DNA of 64,000 nt from the NCBI GenBank assembly GCA_903934325.1, contig CAIZNH010000028.1, positions 1-64,000 on the forward strand. The letters run 5' to 3'. The position numbers and the translations under genes were made by a program. Numbering within the stretch: position 1 is the first letter of the stretch; each line of letters begins with the position of its first letter. Below, one piece after another: positions 16,763 to 26,807 of this stretch. The notes under the pieces were generated by a model. It saw only the letters and a list, made by a program, of their open reading frames with translations, was not told the origin of the DNA and did not search any database. Origin of the DNA: an uncultured Alphaproteobacteria bacterium (GTDB lineage Bacteria; Pseudomonadota; Alphaproteobacteria; Sphingomonadales; Sphingomonadaceae).

Positions 16763-18298
16763 TCAGCGCAGGCGGACGGGAATGAAGGCGGGCGGCGTGG
16801 TGCGGCGCTGGATGCGCAGCAGGATTGCCTCGCGCTTTTCGGCGACGGCGGCATTGACCTGCGCCAGCAGCGCCTCGACCGTGGCGACGTCCTGATAATT
16901 GGCCGACAGGATGATGTCGCCTTTGCGAAGGCCGCGCCGTGCAGCGTCCGAATTGGGATCGACCGCGGCAATCACCACGCCCTTGGTTTCCAGCGGTACG
17001 CCCAGCGAGCGGGCGATAGCCGCGCTCATCGGCAGCACCTGCATTCCGAGCTTCTGCTCGATTGTGCCGTCCGAGCTGCCCGGCGCCATCGGCTCTTCCG
17101 AATCCGGATCGAAGGTCTGGGTCTGGGCCTGCAGCTCCTGCTCGCTCGGGCGCTTGCCGAGCGTGACGTTGAGCGCGAGACGCTTGCCGTCGCGCAGCAG
17201 CTCCACCGGCACCTGCGTTCCGGGCGTGAGGTTGGCGACGAGGAAGGAGACGGTCTGCTCCGAGGTCACGTCCTTGCCGTTGACCTTGGTGATGATGTCG
17301 CCCGGCTTGAGGCCCGCGCGCGCGGCGGGGCTGTCGTCCTGCACGGTCTGCACCAGCTCGCCGCGGTTCTTGGGAAGGCCGAGGGCCGCCGAGAAATCCT
17401 CGTTGATCGGCGCAAGGCCGACGCCGAGATAGCCGCGCTGGATCTCCTGACCGGCGCGCAGCTTTTCCACGATCGGCGCGGCGATTTCCGCGGGGATGGC
17501 AAAGCCGATGCCCACGCTGCCGCCCGAAGGCGAGAAGATCGCGTTGTTGATGCCGATCACATTGCCGCGCATGTCGAACAGGGGCCCGCCGGAATTGCCG
17601 CGGTTGATGCTGGCATCGGTCTGGAGATAGCGGTCATAGGCGCCGCCCTGGCCGGTGTTGCGATAGACCGCCGAGATGATCCCGCTGGTGACCGTGCCGC
17701 CAAGGCCGAAGGGGTTGCCGATCGCCACCACCCAGTCGCCCACGCGCGCCGCGCTCGAATCCCCGAACTTGACGAAGGGGAAGGTGCGGGCCGCGCGGAT
17801 CTTGAGCACCGCGAGGTCCGAGGCGGCATCCGCGCCGACCAGATCGGCTTCGTATTCGCTGCCATCGGGCAGAGTGACGGTGATCGATTCCAGCTTGGCG
17901 CGGGTATCGGGCGGATTGATCACGTGATTATTGGTGACGACATAGCCATTGGCCGAGATGATGAAGCCCGAACCCAGCGATTGCGCCTCGCGGGTCTGGG
18001 GCTCGCTGCCCCCGCCCTGACGGCGGTTGAACAGCTCGGCAAAGGGCGTGCCGGCAAAGGGATTGTTCTGCACCTCGACCCGCTGGCGGGTGGCGATGTT
18101 GACCACCGCGGGCTGGAGCTGCTCGGTAAGATCGGCGAAGCTGGCCGGAGCGCCGGCGACCGGGACCACGCGGTCCATCACCGCACCATCGTTCTGGGCC
18201 ACCTGCGCGCCAAGCGGCGTGCCGGTGATCAGCGAGACTGCCGCGCCGCCCACCAGCAGCGCGCTCGAGAGACCATACACATAGCGCACTTTGTTCAC
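16763..18298 (-). CDS. Periplasmic serine protease, Do/DegP (HtrA) family
   Basis: A 511-residue protein with a signal-like first segment and a trypsin-like protease domain: His in VVTNNHVINPPD, Asp in ASDLAVLKI and Ser in RGNSGGPLFD. Two PDZ domains follow (about residues 280-370 and 410-500). It degrades or refolds damaged envelope proteins. The GTG start at 18298 has AAGAGGA just upstream. It lies 185 bp after hflC in the same direction, the common hflK-hflC-htrA order, so its expression may be linked to the HflKC complex. Confidence 0.93.
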   Translation of the reverse strand: MNKVRYVYGLSSALLVGGAAVSLITGTPLGAQVAQNDGAVMDRVVPVAGAPASFADLTEQLQPAVVNIATRQRVEVQNNPFAGTPFAELFNRRQGGGSEPQTREAQSLGSGFIISANGYVVTNNHVINPPDTRAKLESITVTLPDGSEYEADLVGADAASDLAVLKIRAARTFPFVKFGDSSAARVGDWVVAIGNPFGLGGTVTSGIISAVYRNTGQGGAYDRYLQTDASINRGNSGGPLFDMRGNVIGINNAIFSPSGGSVGIGFAIPAEIAAPIVEKLRAGQEIQRGYLGVGLAPINEDFSAALGLPKNRGELVQTVQDDSPAARAGLKPGDIITKVNGKDVTSEQTVSFLVANLTPGTQVPVELLRDGKRLALNVTLGKRPSEQELQAQTQTFDPDSEEPMAPGSSDGTIEQKLGMQVLPMSAAIARSLGVPLETKGVVIAAVDPNSDAARRGLRKGDIILSANYQDVATVEALLAQVNAAVAEKREAILLRIQRRTTPPAFIPVRLR

Positions 18299-18482
18299 GT
18301 CCTCTTGATCCTTGTTCTCGTGTGGGGAATGCGCCAGCGAGCCGCCGCGTTCCCTCCAACCCATAAACTCGCAAGGGCTCCGGTGCCGGAAGCCTGCACA
18401 AATTGAGCCTTGCGCCCCTGAACGCCAATTGAACACGTGGTTCGTTCGGCGGGCTCAGTCAGCCGCTGGTCGAACGCCGGCC

Positions 18483-19328
18483 CTAGCGCTTGCCCCGGAA
18501 CTGGCGGAAATATTCGCTGTCTTCCGAAAGCACCATGGTGCTCTGCCCCTCGCCCGCCAGGAAGGTCTGGCGATAGGACTGCATGGCACGGTAGAAGTCG
18601 TAGAATTCCGGGTCCTTGTTATAGGCATCGGCATAGATACGTGCAGCTTCCGCCGAGGCCGAGGCCTGGATGATCTGCGCATCGCGCTGGCCGGCGGCGC
18701 GGATTGTGGCGGCTTCTTCCTGCCGGTCGGTTTCCATCCGGGTGAAGGCGGCATCGAGCGGGCGGCCTTCGGGCAGGTCGGCTGCCTTGATCCGCACGTC
18801 GAGCACCTGCGCGCCGTAATTCCTCGCCTGCACGTCGAGCGTGCGGGTGATGTTGGCCATCGCCGTCCCGCGCTCGGCATTGATCAGCGCCGAGAACGGC
18901 CGCCGCCCCAGCTCTTGCCGCACCACCGAGGTGAGGATCGGCAGCAGCTGCGCTTCGAGCTGGCGCTCATTGCCGGCGCGTTCGACGAGCTTGACCGGAT
19001 CGATGATGCGGTAGCGCGCATAGGCATCGACCTGGAGGCGCTGCTGATCATTGGAGAGCACCTGCGTGCGCTCCATGTCGAGATCGAGCACGCGGCGGTC
19101 GATCATCTGCACCTGCTCCACGAAGGGAATGCGCAGCTGCAGCCCCGCGCCGGTCTGGCCATAGGGCTGATCGGGGCGGAACAGGTTGAAGATGCGGACC
19201 GGCTGACCGGTGCGGATCACCACCGCCTGATGGGTTTCGGGCACGATCACCACGCTCGCAAGCAGCGCCACCACGAGGGCGATGACGGCGATGATGATGG
19301 CCTTGGTGTTCTGGAACAGACTGTTCAT
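18483..19328 (-). CDS. hflC: HflC, modulator of FtsH protease
   Basis: A 281-residue SPFH/band-7 protein with an N-terminal membrane anchor (IIIAVIALVVALLASVVIV) and then ETHQAVVIRTGQPVRIFN, the start of the SPFH domain. Long coiled-coil helices follow (about 190-260). HflC and HflK form a cage around the FtsH protease in the inner membrane. It starts four bases after hflK ends, so they form one transcript. Confidence 0.95.
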   Translation of the reverse strand: MNSLFQNTKAIIIAVIALVVALLASVVIVPETHQAVVIRTGQPVRIFNLFRPDQPYGQTGAGLQLRIPFVEQVQMIDRRVLDLDMERTQVLSNDQQRLQVDAYARYRIIDPVKLVERAGNERQLEAQLLPILTSVVRQELGRRPFSALINAERGTAMANITRTLDVQARNYGAQVLDVRIKAADLPEGRPLDAAFTRMETDRQEEAATIRAAGQRDAQIIQASASAEAARIYADAYNKDPEFYDFYRAMQSYRQTFLAGEGQSTMVLSEDSEYFRQFRGKR

Positions 19329-19332
19329 CGCC

Positions 19333-20496
19333 TTACTCTCCCTGCGGCCGGGGCGGTTGCGCCTTGCTGCGGGCCTTCACCTCGGGCAGCGGCAGGTAGG
19401 GGACGACATTGCCCGACTGGACAATGGTCTTGTCGGTCTTGGACAGGATCGATTCCATGGTCTCGTAATAGAGCCGCCGCCGGGTCACTTCGGGGGCGAG
19501 CTTGTATTCCTCGTAGATGTCGTTGAACTCGGATGCGTCGCCCTGCGCGCGGGCGAGCAGCTGCTGGGCTACGGCGCGCGAACGGTTGATCGCGGCGTCG
19601 GCATCCTGCTGGGCCGAGGAGACGTCCTTGAAGGCCTCTTCCACGCGGCTGGGCGGATCGACCTTGTTGATCTCGATCCCCTGCACCGAAATGCCGGAGC
19701 GATAGGCATCGAGCCGGGCCTGCATGGCGGCGCGCACGTCCTGTTCGACTTCGGCACGGCCTTCGCCGGTGAGCACCTCGTCAAGCTTCTGGCGCGCCAC
19801 GGCGGCCCGCATCGCGGCCTCGCCGATTTCCAGCAGCGCATTGCGCGGATCGCCGAGCTGGTACTTGTAGAGCGCCAGATCGGAGATGTTCCAGCGGATC
19901 AGATAGGACAGATCGACAAGGTTCTGGTCACCCGTCAGGATCAGCTTTTCGGCATTGCCGTCCGGCACCTTTTCAAGCCGCACCTTGGTGACGTTTTCCT
20001 TCTCCACCATCTGCAGCGGGAAGGGCGCGGTGAAGTTGGTGCCGCTGTCGAGCGAGTGCGAATACTTGCCGCCGAGCCAGGTGACGACCGCCTGTTCGCC
20101 CGGCTGGATGAAGTGCACGCTGGTGATCGCCACCCATGCGAGTGCGACGCCGCCCACGATCACCGGCGCCCAGCTCTTGCCGCCGGGGCGTTCGGGCAGG
20201 CGAAAGGTCGGCCCGCGCTGGCCCCCGCCGCCGCCGCCGCTGCTGCGACGCTGGCCTTCGGGGCCGCGGCCCTTGAAGATGTCCTCGATACTGGCCGAGC
20301 GGCGCTTGCCGGGTTCGTTTCCGCCCGGAAGCCACGGATTGCGCGGCCCTCCATCGCCGGAACCGCTGCCGGAGCCGCTATCGCCCGAGCCGCCGCTGGT
20401 GCTTTCGCCAGCCGCGTCATCGCCGGGCTCGCCGGTCCCGTCGTCGCCCCCGGCACCACCCTTGCCCGAGCCGCCCCAGGGATTCTTGCCAGCCAT
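19333..20496 (-). CDS. hflK: HflK, modulator of FtsH protease
   Basis: A 387-residue SPFH protein with a long Gly/Ser/Asp-rich N-terminal tail containing NPWGG and NPWLPG motifs, a membrane span (APVIVGGVALAWVAITSVHF) and a band-7 domain (IQPGEQAVVTWLGGK). ATG 20496 was preferred because the upstream extension to 20553 uses several AGA codons, which are rare here, but that longer start remains possible. hflC follows at once. Divergent from mrp. Confidence 0.93.
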   Translation of the reverse strand: MAGKNPWGGSGKGGAGGDDGTGEPGDDAAGESTSGGSGDSGSGSGSGDGGPRNPWLPGGNEPGKRRSASIEDIFKGRGPEGQRRSSGGGGGGQRGPTFRLPERPGGKSWAPVIVGGVALAWVAITSVHFIQPGEQAVVTWLGGKYSHSLDSGTNFTAPFPLQMVEKENVTKVRLEKVPDGNAEKLILTGDQNLVDLSYLIRWNISDLALYKYQLGDPRNALLEIGEAAMRAAVARQKLDEVLTGEGRAEVEQDVRAAMQARLDAYRSGISVQGIEINKVDPPSRVEEAFKDVSSAQQDADAAINRSRAVAQQLLARAQGDASEFNDIYEEYKLAPEVTRRRLYYETMESILSKTDKTIVQSGNVVPYLPLPEVKARSKAQPPRPQGE

Positions 20497-20643
20497 GGCA
20501 AGGCCCCTTGCGGCCCCGCCAAGACGTTCTCTCCAACCGTCCATTCTCTGCATCAGCCCGTTATAGGCATGGCTTGCGGGGAAAAACAGGGGTTGGCTTC
20601 GCTAATTTCATGGCTAGGGATGGCCCGCTCAAGGCGAGGACAC

Positions 20644-21648
20644 ATGACAAGCGATCCGGAACACCGCGCGGCTGAACGCGCGCGCCAGGCCGAGCTGATC
20701 CGCCGGCACCTGCCGCCGGCGCTCGATGCGCGGGTGCAATCGGCACGGATCATCTCCGGACGGGCGGTGATCGTGGCCGAAGCAGGCGATGTCGCGACCG
20801 CTGATCGGCCCGCGCTCGAAGCCGAATTCAAGGCCGCGCTCGAAGGGCTGGAGGGCGTCAACGACGTGCGCGTCGCGCTCACCGGAGAGCGCCGCCGCAT
20901 CCGCCTGATCGCGGTCGGATCGGGCAAGGGCGGGGTCGGCAAGTCCACGGTCACCACCAATCTCGCGGTCGCGCTGGCGCGGCTGGGGCGCAAGGTGGGC
21001 GTGGTGGATGGCGACATCTACGGTCCCTCGCAGCCCAAACTGCTCGCTACCGAAGGTCAGAAGCCGATGGTCGAGGGCGACAAGCTGGTGCCGCTCGAAA
21101 GCAGGCACGGCGTCAAGGTGCTCTCGATCGGCCATATCGCCGCCCCCGGCAAGGCGCTGGCGTGGCGCGGGCCGATGACGGGCAAGGCGCTCTCGCAGCT
21201 GATCGATGCCGCATGGGGTGATACCGAGATCCTGCTGATCGACCTGCCACCGGGCACGGGCGACGTGCAGCTCTCGATGCTGTCCGAACACCGCCCCGAT
21301 GGCGTGGTGCTGGTCTCGACCCCGCAGGACCTCGCGCTGATCGATGCCGCGCGCGCCGGGCAATTGTTCGAACAGGGCAATGTCCCGATCATCGGCCTCG
21401 TCGAGAACATGGCGGGCTATGAATGTCCGCATTGCGGCGAGGTGAGCGATCCTTTCGGGCAGGGCGGTGTCGAACGCTTCGCCGCCGCGCTTGAACTGCC
21501 CTTCCTCGGGCGCATCCCGCTGACGCTCAATACCCGCATCAGCGGAGATGCCGGAACGCCGCCGGCGGCCGGAGACGGGCCGGAGGCCCTGCCGTTCAGC
21601 GCGATCGCGCAGCGGCTTGACCACTGGCTCGAGACCGGGGCGATCTAG
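20644..21648 (+). CDS. Mrp/NBP35-type iron-sulfur cluster carrier ATPase
   Basis: A 334-residue ParA-like P-loop protein with an N-terminal MIP18/DUF59-like segment (about residues 1-90), then the deviant Walker A (GSGKGGVGKSTVT), DGDIYGPSQ, the GDVQLSMLSEH switch and the C-terminal CPHC motif (ECPHCGEV) that binds a bridging Fe-S cluster. It hands iron-sulfur clusters to apoproteins. ATG 20644 has GCGAGGA upstream. The molybdopterin hydroxylase subunit starts three bases after it ends. Confidence 0.93.
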   Translation: MTSDPEHRAAERARQAELIRRHLPPALDARVQSARIISGRAVIVAEAGDVATADRPALEAEFKAALEGLEGVNDVRVALTGERRRIRLIAVGSGKGGVGKSTVTTNLAVALARLGRKVGVVDGDIYGPSQPKLLATEGQKPMVEGDKLVPLESRHGVKVLSIGHIAAPGKALAWRGPMTGKALSQLIDAAWGDTEILLIDLPPGTGDVQLSMLSEHRPDGVVLVSTPQDLALIDAARAGQLFEQGNVPIIGLVENMAGYECPHCGEVSDPFGQGGVERFAAALELPFLGRIPLTLNTRISGDAGTPPAAGDGPEALPFSAIAQRLDHWLETGAI

Positions 21649-21651
21649 CCG

Positions 21652-23925
21652 ATGGCCATTTCGCGCCGCGGATTGCTGGCCGGAGCGGCTGCGGGCGGGG
21701 GCCTGCTGGTGGCATGGTGGCTGATGCCGCGCAGCTACCGCACGCCGCTGGTCGCCGTTGGCGGAGAGCATGTCTTCGGCGCATGGCTCAAGATCGCCAC
21801 TGACGGCGTGGTGACGGTGGCCGTTCCGCAGCTCGAAATGGGGCAGGGGATCACCACGCTGCTACCGCAAATCGTCGCCTATGAACTGGGAGCCGACTGG
21901 CGCCAGATCGCGGTCGAGCCAGCGCCGGTCTCGGGCGCCTATGCCAATATTCCGCTCGCAAAGAAGTGGATCGCGCTGTGGGACCCGAGCTTTGCGGGGC
22001 TTTCGGCGCGCACCGATGCGCTGATGGCGGAACGCTTTGCCGGCGCCCAGCGCTTCAACGCCACCGCCGATGGCACATCGCTTGCCGCATATGAAATGCC
22101 CTGCCGCATGGCCGCCGCCGCGGCGCGGGCGATGCTGGCGCAGGAAGCCGCCTCGCGCTGGGGTGTCGGGTGGGAGGAATGCGAGGTCGAAGGTGGCTTC
22201 GTCACCCACGGCACCAACCGCGCGAGCTTTGGCGAGCTGGCCGAGGCGGCGGCGGAATACACGCCCCCCGATCCCCCGCCGCTGCGCCCCGAACCCCCGC
22301 GCGAAAAGCCCCTGCCCGCCGATGCCGAGGGCGAACCGGCTTTCCCCCGGCTGGACCTGCCCTCCAAGGTCGATGGCTCCTACCGTTTTGCCGGTGACGT
22401 GCGCCTGCCCGGCATGGTCTTCGCCGCGATCCGCCACGGGCCGACCGAGGGTTCGATGCTCGCCGGATTCAATGTCGATGGCGCGGCAGGGATTCGCGGG
22501 CTGAAGGGCATTGTCGAGAGCAAGCGCTGGCTCGCGGTCGCCGCCGATACGTGGTGGAGCGCGCAGGCCGCGCTCGATGCGATGAAGCCGCGCTGGACCG
22601 TCGCCAACCCGATCAGCAGCAATGAAATCGCGGCCAAGCTCGACACCCTGCTCGATGGCGGCGAGGCCCATGTGATTGCCGAGACCGGACAGGGCGGCGC
22701 CGCGCTCCAGCGGGTCGATATCGGGCGGCGCTACGAGGTCGAACCGGCCTATGCCGCGCCGGTCGAAACCGCCTCTGCGGCGGCGCGCTATGCCGACGGG
22801 CGGCTCGATCTGTGGATCGCCACCCAGGCCCCCGAACAGGCCCGCATCGCCGCCGCCCGCGCGATCGGCATCTCCACCGAGGACGTGGCGCTCTATCCCA
22901 TGCCCGCCGGCGGCAGCTTCGATGCACGGCTGGAGCATGATCATGCGATCGAGATCGCGCTGATCGCGCAGGAGCTCGGCGTGCCGGTGCAGCTGACCTG
23001 GCCGCGCCGCGACGAGATGATCCGCGCCCGTCCGCGCGCGCCCGCCTACCTGCTGCTCGGCGCGCAGCTCTCGCAGGTGGAGGACGGCCGGATCGAGGCC
23101 TTCCGCATGCGCATCGCCGCACCCTCTGCCGCGCGCGAATTCGGCCACCGCCTGTTCGGCAATCTCACCCCGGCCGCCGCGATCCGCGAGACCACCGGCG
23201 AACCTGACCCGATGGTCTGCGAAGGCGCGGTGCCGCCCTACCAGCTGCCCGCGGTGATGGTGGAGCACATCCCGACCGATATCGGCCTGCCGGTCGGGCG
23301 GGTGCGCGGCAATGCCTATGGGCCGACGATCTTCGCGATCGAAAGCTTCGTCGACGATATCGCCGCCAAGACCAAGCGCGAGCCCTTTTCCTTCCGCATG
23401 GCGATGCTGGGCGGGGATGTGCGGCTGGCCGCCTGCCTCCAACGCGCCGCGCAGCTTGCCGGATGGGACGGCGGGGTCGACCAGAGCGGGCAGGGCCTTG
23501 CGGTCGCACGGCTCGGCGAGGACGAGGATGCCCCGCGCATCGCCTGTGTCGCCACCGCGCGGCAGGGCGAGGGCGGGGTGCGCGTCATCCAGCTGTCCGC
23601 CGCGGTCGATATCGGGCGGATCGTCAATCACGACATCGCCCGCCAGCAGATCGAGGGCGGACTCGTGTTCGGCATTGGCATCGCGCTCGGCAATCCTGTG
23701 GAATTGCGCAGCGGCGTGCCCGAGGTGCTCGATTACGAAGGACTCGGCCTACCGACGCTCGCCGATTGTCCCGAGATCCGTATCGAATTCATCGCCAGCA
23801 ACGCCGCGCCTGCCGATCCTGGCGAGCTTGGCGCGGTGGTCGCGCCGCCCGCGATTGCCAATGCGCTGTTTTCGGCTACAGGCCTGCGCTTGCGGCGCCT
23901 GCCGCTGCTTTCGGATGGCATATGA
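21652..23925 (+). CDS. Molybdopterin-binding subunit of xanthine dehydrogenase/isoquinoline oxidoreductase family
   Basis: A 757-residue large subunit. It starts with a twin-Arg-like leader (MAISRRGLLAGAAAGGGLLV). Motifs are AVPQLEMGQGITT, a SKVDGSYRFAGDV domain start, a cofactor region around residues 380-480, and GELGAVVAPPAIANALF near the end, which keeps the catalytic Glu. Members hydroxylate aldehydes or N-heterocycles. They normally need a small [2Fe-2S] subunit, which is not adjacent here, so this is an orphan large subunit following mrp. The substrate is unknown. Confidence 0.85.
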   Translation: MAISRRGLLAGAAAGGGLLVAWWLMPRSYRTPLVAVGGEHVFGAWLKIATDGVVTVAVPQLEMGQGITTLLPQIVAYELGADWRQIAVEPAPVSGAYANIPLAKKWIALWDPSFAGLSARTDALMAERFAGAQRFNATADGTSLAAYEMPCRMAAAAARAMLAQEAASRWGVGWEECEVEGGFVTHGTNRASFGELAEAAAEYTPPDPPPLRPEPPREKPLPADAEGEPAFPRLDLPSKVDGSYRFAGDVRLPGMVFAAIRHGPTEGSMLAGFNVDGAAGIRGLKGIVESKRWLAVAADTWWSAQAALDAMKPRWTVANPISSNEIAAKLDTLLDGGEAHVIAETGQGGAALQRVDIGRRYEVEPAYAAPVETASAAARYADGRLDLWIATQAPEQARIAAARAIGISTEDVALYPMPAGGSFDARLEHDHAIEIALIAQELGVPVQLTWPRRDEMIRARPRAPAYLLLGAQLSQVEDGRIEAFRMRIAAPSAAREFGHRLFGNLTPAAAIRETTGEPDPMVCEGAVPPYQLPAVMVEHIPTDIGLPVGRVRGNAYGPTIFAIESFVDDIAAKTKREPFSFRMAMLGGDVRLAACLQRAAQLAGWDGGVDQSGQGLAVARLGEDEDAPRIACVATARQGEGGVRVIQLSAAVDIGRIVNHDIARQQIEGGLVFGIGIALGNPVELRSGVPEVLDYEGLGLPTLADCPEIRIEFIASNAAPADPGELGAVVAPPAIANALFSATGLRLRRLPLLSDGI

Positions 23926-24004
23926 CCCGGACACACGCGCACAATTCGATCCGGGCTTTTGATCGCAGCCGGAAACCAAACGCCTGCCAACCGTTAGGCG
24001 GGCT

Positions 24005-25051
24005 ATGACCTGGCAGACCCAGCGCCTTCCGGGCGACCATCCTCCTGTATCGAGCGGCAAGATCGGCGTGTTGCTGATCAACCTCGGCACGCCCGACGGA
24101 CCCGATCCGGATTCGGTGCGGCGCTATTTGAAGCAGTTCCTTTCCGACAAGCGCGTGGTCGAGATCCCGCCGATCATCTGGCAACTGATCCTGCGCGGGG
24201 TGATCCTCAACACCCGCCCGCAGAAAAGCTCGCGCGCCTATTCCAAGATCTGGACCGAGCGCGGCTCGCCGCTCGCGGACATTACCGCGCGGCAGGCCGA
24301 GGCCATGGCCAAGACCTTCGTTGCCCGGTTCGGCGAGAGCGTCGTGGTCGATTATGCGATGCGTTACGGCAATCCCTCGATCGAAAGCCGCCTCACCACG
24401 CTGATGGGCGAGGGGTGTGACCGGATCCTGATCGCGCCGATGTATCCGCAGTATTGCGCGGCGACGACGGCGACGGTGTTCGACGAGGTCGCCCGGGTGC
24501 TGGGCAACATGCGCTGGCAGCCCGCGCTGCGCTTTGTGCCGCCCTATCACGACGATCCCGGCTTCATCGCCGCACTGGCGGATGATCTCACCCGTCAGGT
24601 GCGCGGCCTTGCCTTTGCGCCTGAGGTGATGCTGCTCAGTTTCCACGGCATGCCGCAGCAGACGCTGGAAAAGGGCGATCCCTATTACTGCCACTGCATG
24701 AAGACCGCGCGGCTGCTGCGCGAGGCGCTGGAGCAGCGTCCGGAGTTTGCTGGCGTGCGGTTCGAGACGACCTTCCAGTCGCGCTTTGGCCCGTCCCGCT
24801 GGCTCGAACCCTCGACCGATGCGACCCTGATTGCGGAAGGCGGCAAGGGGACCAGGCGGCTGGTGGTGGCAGCGCCCGGCTTTGCCGCGGACTGCGTCGA
24901 GACGCTGGAGGAACTGGCGCTCGAAGGGCGCGACGAATTCTGCGAGGCGGGGGGCGAGGATTACGCCGTGCTTGATTGCCTCAACACCTCGGATCATGGT
25001 CTGGCGATGATCGATGCCATGCTGCGGCGCGAGCTTTCCGGCTGGATTTGA
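24005..25051 (+). CDS. hemH: Ferrochelatase
   Basis: It inserts iron into protoporphyrin IX, the last step of heme synthesis. The 348-residue protein has IGVLLINLGTPDGPDPDSV, then SPLADITARQAE, the catalytic His in MLLSFHGMPQQTLEKGD, and FQSRFGPSRWLEP near the end. Length and motifs are typical. It runs in the same direction as the P450, which lies 66 bp downstream and needs heme. Read-through co-expression is possible, but no operon is proven. Confidence 0.95.
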   Translation: MTWQTQRLPGDHPPVSSGKIGVLLINLGTPDGPDPDSVRRYLKQFLSDKRVVEIPPIIWQLILRGVILNTRPQKSSRAYSKIWTERGSPLADITARQAEAMAKTFVARFGESVVVDYAMRYGNPSIESRLTTLMGEGCDRILIAPMYPQYCAATTATVFDEVARVLGNMRWQPALRFVPPYHDDPGFIAALADDLTRQVRGLAFAPEVMLLSFHGMPQQTLEKGDPYYCHCMKTARLLREALEQRPEFAGVRFETTFQSRFGPSRWLEPSTDATLIAEGGKGTRRLVVAAPGFAADCVETLEELALEGRDEFCEAGGEDYAVLDCLNTSDHGLAMIDAMLRRELSGWI

Positions 25052-25117
25052 CCGCGCGGAGTATTTACACCAAGGTCAGTTGCGAATCCGAACCTTAAAC
25101 GGAGCATCAGGATACCG

Positions 25118-26542
25118 ATGGCCACGCTTGCAGACGCCCCGCAGGACAGCGAAACCTCTGGCACCGCCCCCGCTGGCGCGCCGCGCCACTGGAGCGAGCA
25201 GCGCCTGAGCGAGGCCGATCTCGCCCATATCCCCGGCGATGCGGGCTGGCCGCTGGTCGGCAACACCTTCACCATGCTGGCCAATCCCCACGCCTTTGCC
25301 GATCGCATGATCGCGACCCATGGCAAGGTCTACAAGAACCGCGCTTTCGGCGGCTGGCAGGTCGCGCTGATCGGCGCCGAGGCGAACGAGCTGCTCTTGT
25401 TCAACAAGGACAAGATCTTCTCCAGCGAGCAGGGCTGGGGCCCGGTGCTCGACCAGCTGTTCCCGCGCGGGCTGATGCTGATGGATTTCGACCATCACCG
25501 CATCGATCGCCGCGCGCTCTCGATCGCCTTCAAGCCCGAACCGATGCGTCACTATTCGGGCGCGCTCAATCGCGGGATCGCCCGCGAGGTCGCGACCTGG
25601 ATGGGGCCCAAGGAATTCTACCCCGCGATCAAGAAGCTCACCCTCGATCTCGCCGCGGACAGTTTCATCGGCCTGCCCTGGGGGCCGGAAGCCGACAAGA
25701 TCAACGAGGCCTTCGTCGACATGGTGCAGGCCTCGGTCGCGCCGGTGAGGAAGCCGCTGCCCTTCACCAAGATGAAGAAGGGCGTCGATGGCCGCGCTTT
25801 CCTCGTCGACTATTTCACCCGCGAAACCCTGCGCCGCCGCGCCGAAGGGGGCGGGCAGGACATGTTCAGCCAGTTCGCCACCGCCACCCGCGAGGACGGG
25901 AGCCTGCTCCCGGTCGACGAAGTGGTCGATCACATGAACTTCCTGATGATGGCCGCCCATGACACCATCACCTCCTCGGCGACCTCGCTGATCTATCACC
26001 TCGCCACCAACCCCGAATGGCAGGAGAAGGTGCGCGAGGAGATCTTCGCGGTCACCGGCGGGCCGGATGGCGACGGCAACCCGCGCCCCCTCGATTACGA
26101 CGATCTCGCCAAGCTCGATCTCACCGAAATGGCCTTCAAGGAATCGCTGCGGATGGTGCCCCCGGTGCCCTCGATGCCGCGCCGGGCGCTGCGCGAGTTC
26201 GAATATGGCGGCTACCGCATCCTGGCGGGCGCGATGGTGGGGATCAACATCTACTGGACCCACCATTCGGAGGAATATTGGGAGAACCCCTTCACCTTCG
26301 ATCCGATGCGCTTCACGCCCGACAAGGTGCGGGCGCGGCACAAGTATGCATGGGTGCCTTTCGGCGGCGGCGCGCATATGTGCCTTGGCCTGCACTTTGC
26401 CTACATGCAGGTGAAGATCCTGCTCGCGCAATTGCTCCAGCGCTACCGGATCGAGGCCCCTGCGGGCTACAATCCCGAATGGCAGGACTGGCCGATCCCG
26501 CAGCCCAAGGACGGGCTGAAGGTGACCTTCACGAAGCTCTGA
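25118..26542 (+). CDS. Cytochrome P450
   Basis: A 474-residue soluble P450 monooxygenase. The I-helix has FLMMAAHDTITSS, the K-helix has the ExxR motif in FKESLRMVP, and the heme ligand Cys is in PFGGGAHMCLGLHFA. The N-terminus lacks a membrane anchor and opens with GDAGWPLVGNTFTML. The heme-binding segment differs from the CYP153 type (GFGIHRC) and resembles CYP26/CYP120-like families. No ferredoxin or reductase gene is nearby, so redox partners are elsewhere. Substrate unknown. It follows hemH. Confidence 0.92.
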   Translation: MATLADAPQDSETSGTAPAGAPRHWSEQRLSEADLAHIPGDAGWPLVGNTFTMLANPHAFADRMIATHGKVYKNRAFGGWQVALIGAEANELLLFNKDKIFSSEQGWGPVLDQLFPRGLMLMDFDHHRIDRRALSIAFKPEPMRHYSGALNRGIAREVATWMGPKEFYPAIKKLTLDLAADSFIGLPWGPEADKINEAFVDMVQASVAPVRKPLPFTKMKKGVDGRAFLVDYFTRETLRRRAEGGGQDMFSQFATATREDGSLLPVDEVVDHMNFLMMAAHDTITSSATSLIYHLATNPEWQEKVREEIFAVTGGPDGDGNPRPLDYDDLAKLDLTEMAFKESLRMVPPVPSMPRRALREFEYGGYRILAGAMVGINIYWTHHSEEYWENPFTFDPMRFTPDKVRARHKYAWVPFGGGAHMCLGLHFAYMQVKILLAQLLQRYRIEAPAGYNPEWQDWPIPQPKDGLKVTFTKL

Positions 26543-26598
26543 TTCCGCTCCCTCCGTCGCTGCCCTAAGGCGGGTGTCGGAGGGGTCATCAGACTGCC

Positions 26599-26631
26599 AA
26601 CTCGGGGCCAACTGGGGGTCAACTGGGGGTC
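26599..26631. repeat. Tandem 11-bp repeat (three copies)
   Basis: AACTCGGGGCC is followed at once by two copies of AACTGGGGGTC, and then a degenerate copy. It lies in the 265-bp gap after the P450 gene that otherwise shows nothing. Confidence 0.7.
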
Positions 26632-26807
26632 AAATCGAGGCTAGAGGGGGTCGAAAACCGGCACCCTCTTTTGGTAACATGCTGATTTTAAACAACTAGA
26701 GCCAAAAGCCGCCGATTTTCTCGCGAAAAAATCGCCGTTTTCCCGAAAAGCCGTCCCCGCATAGCCCGGAAGGGCTGCTGTAGGACAGGCCCCCACAGCA
26801 ACCGGCC

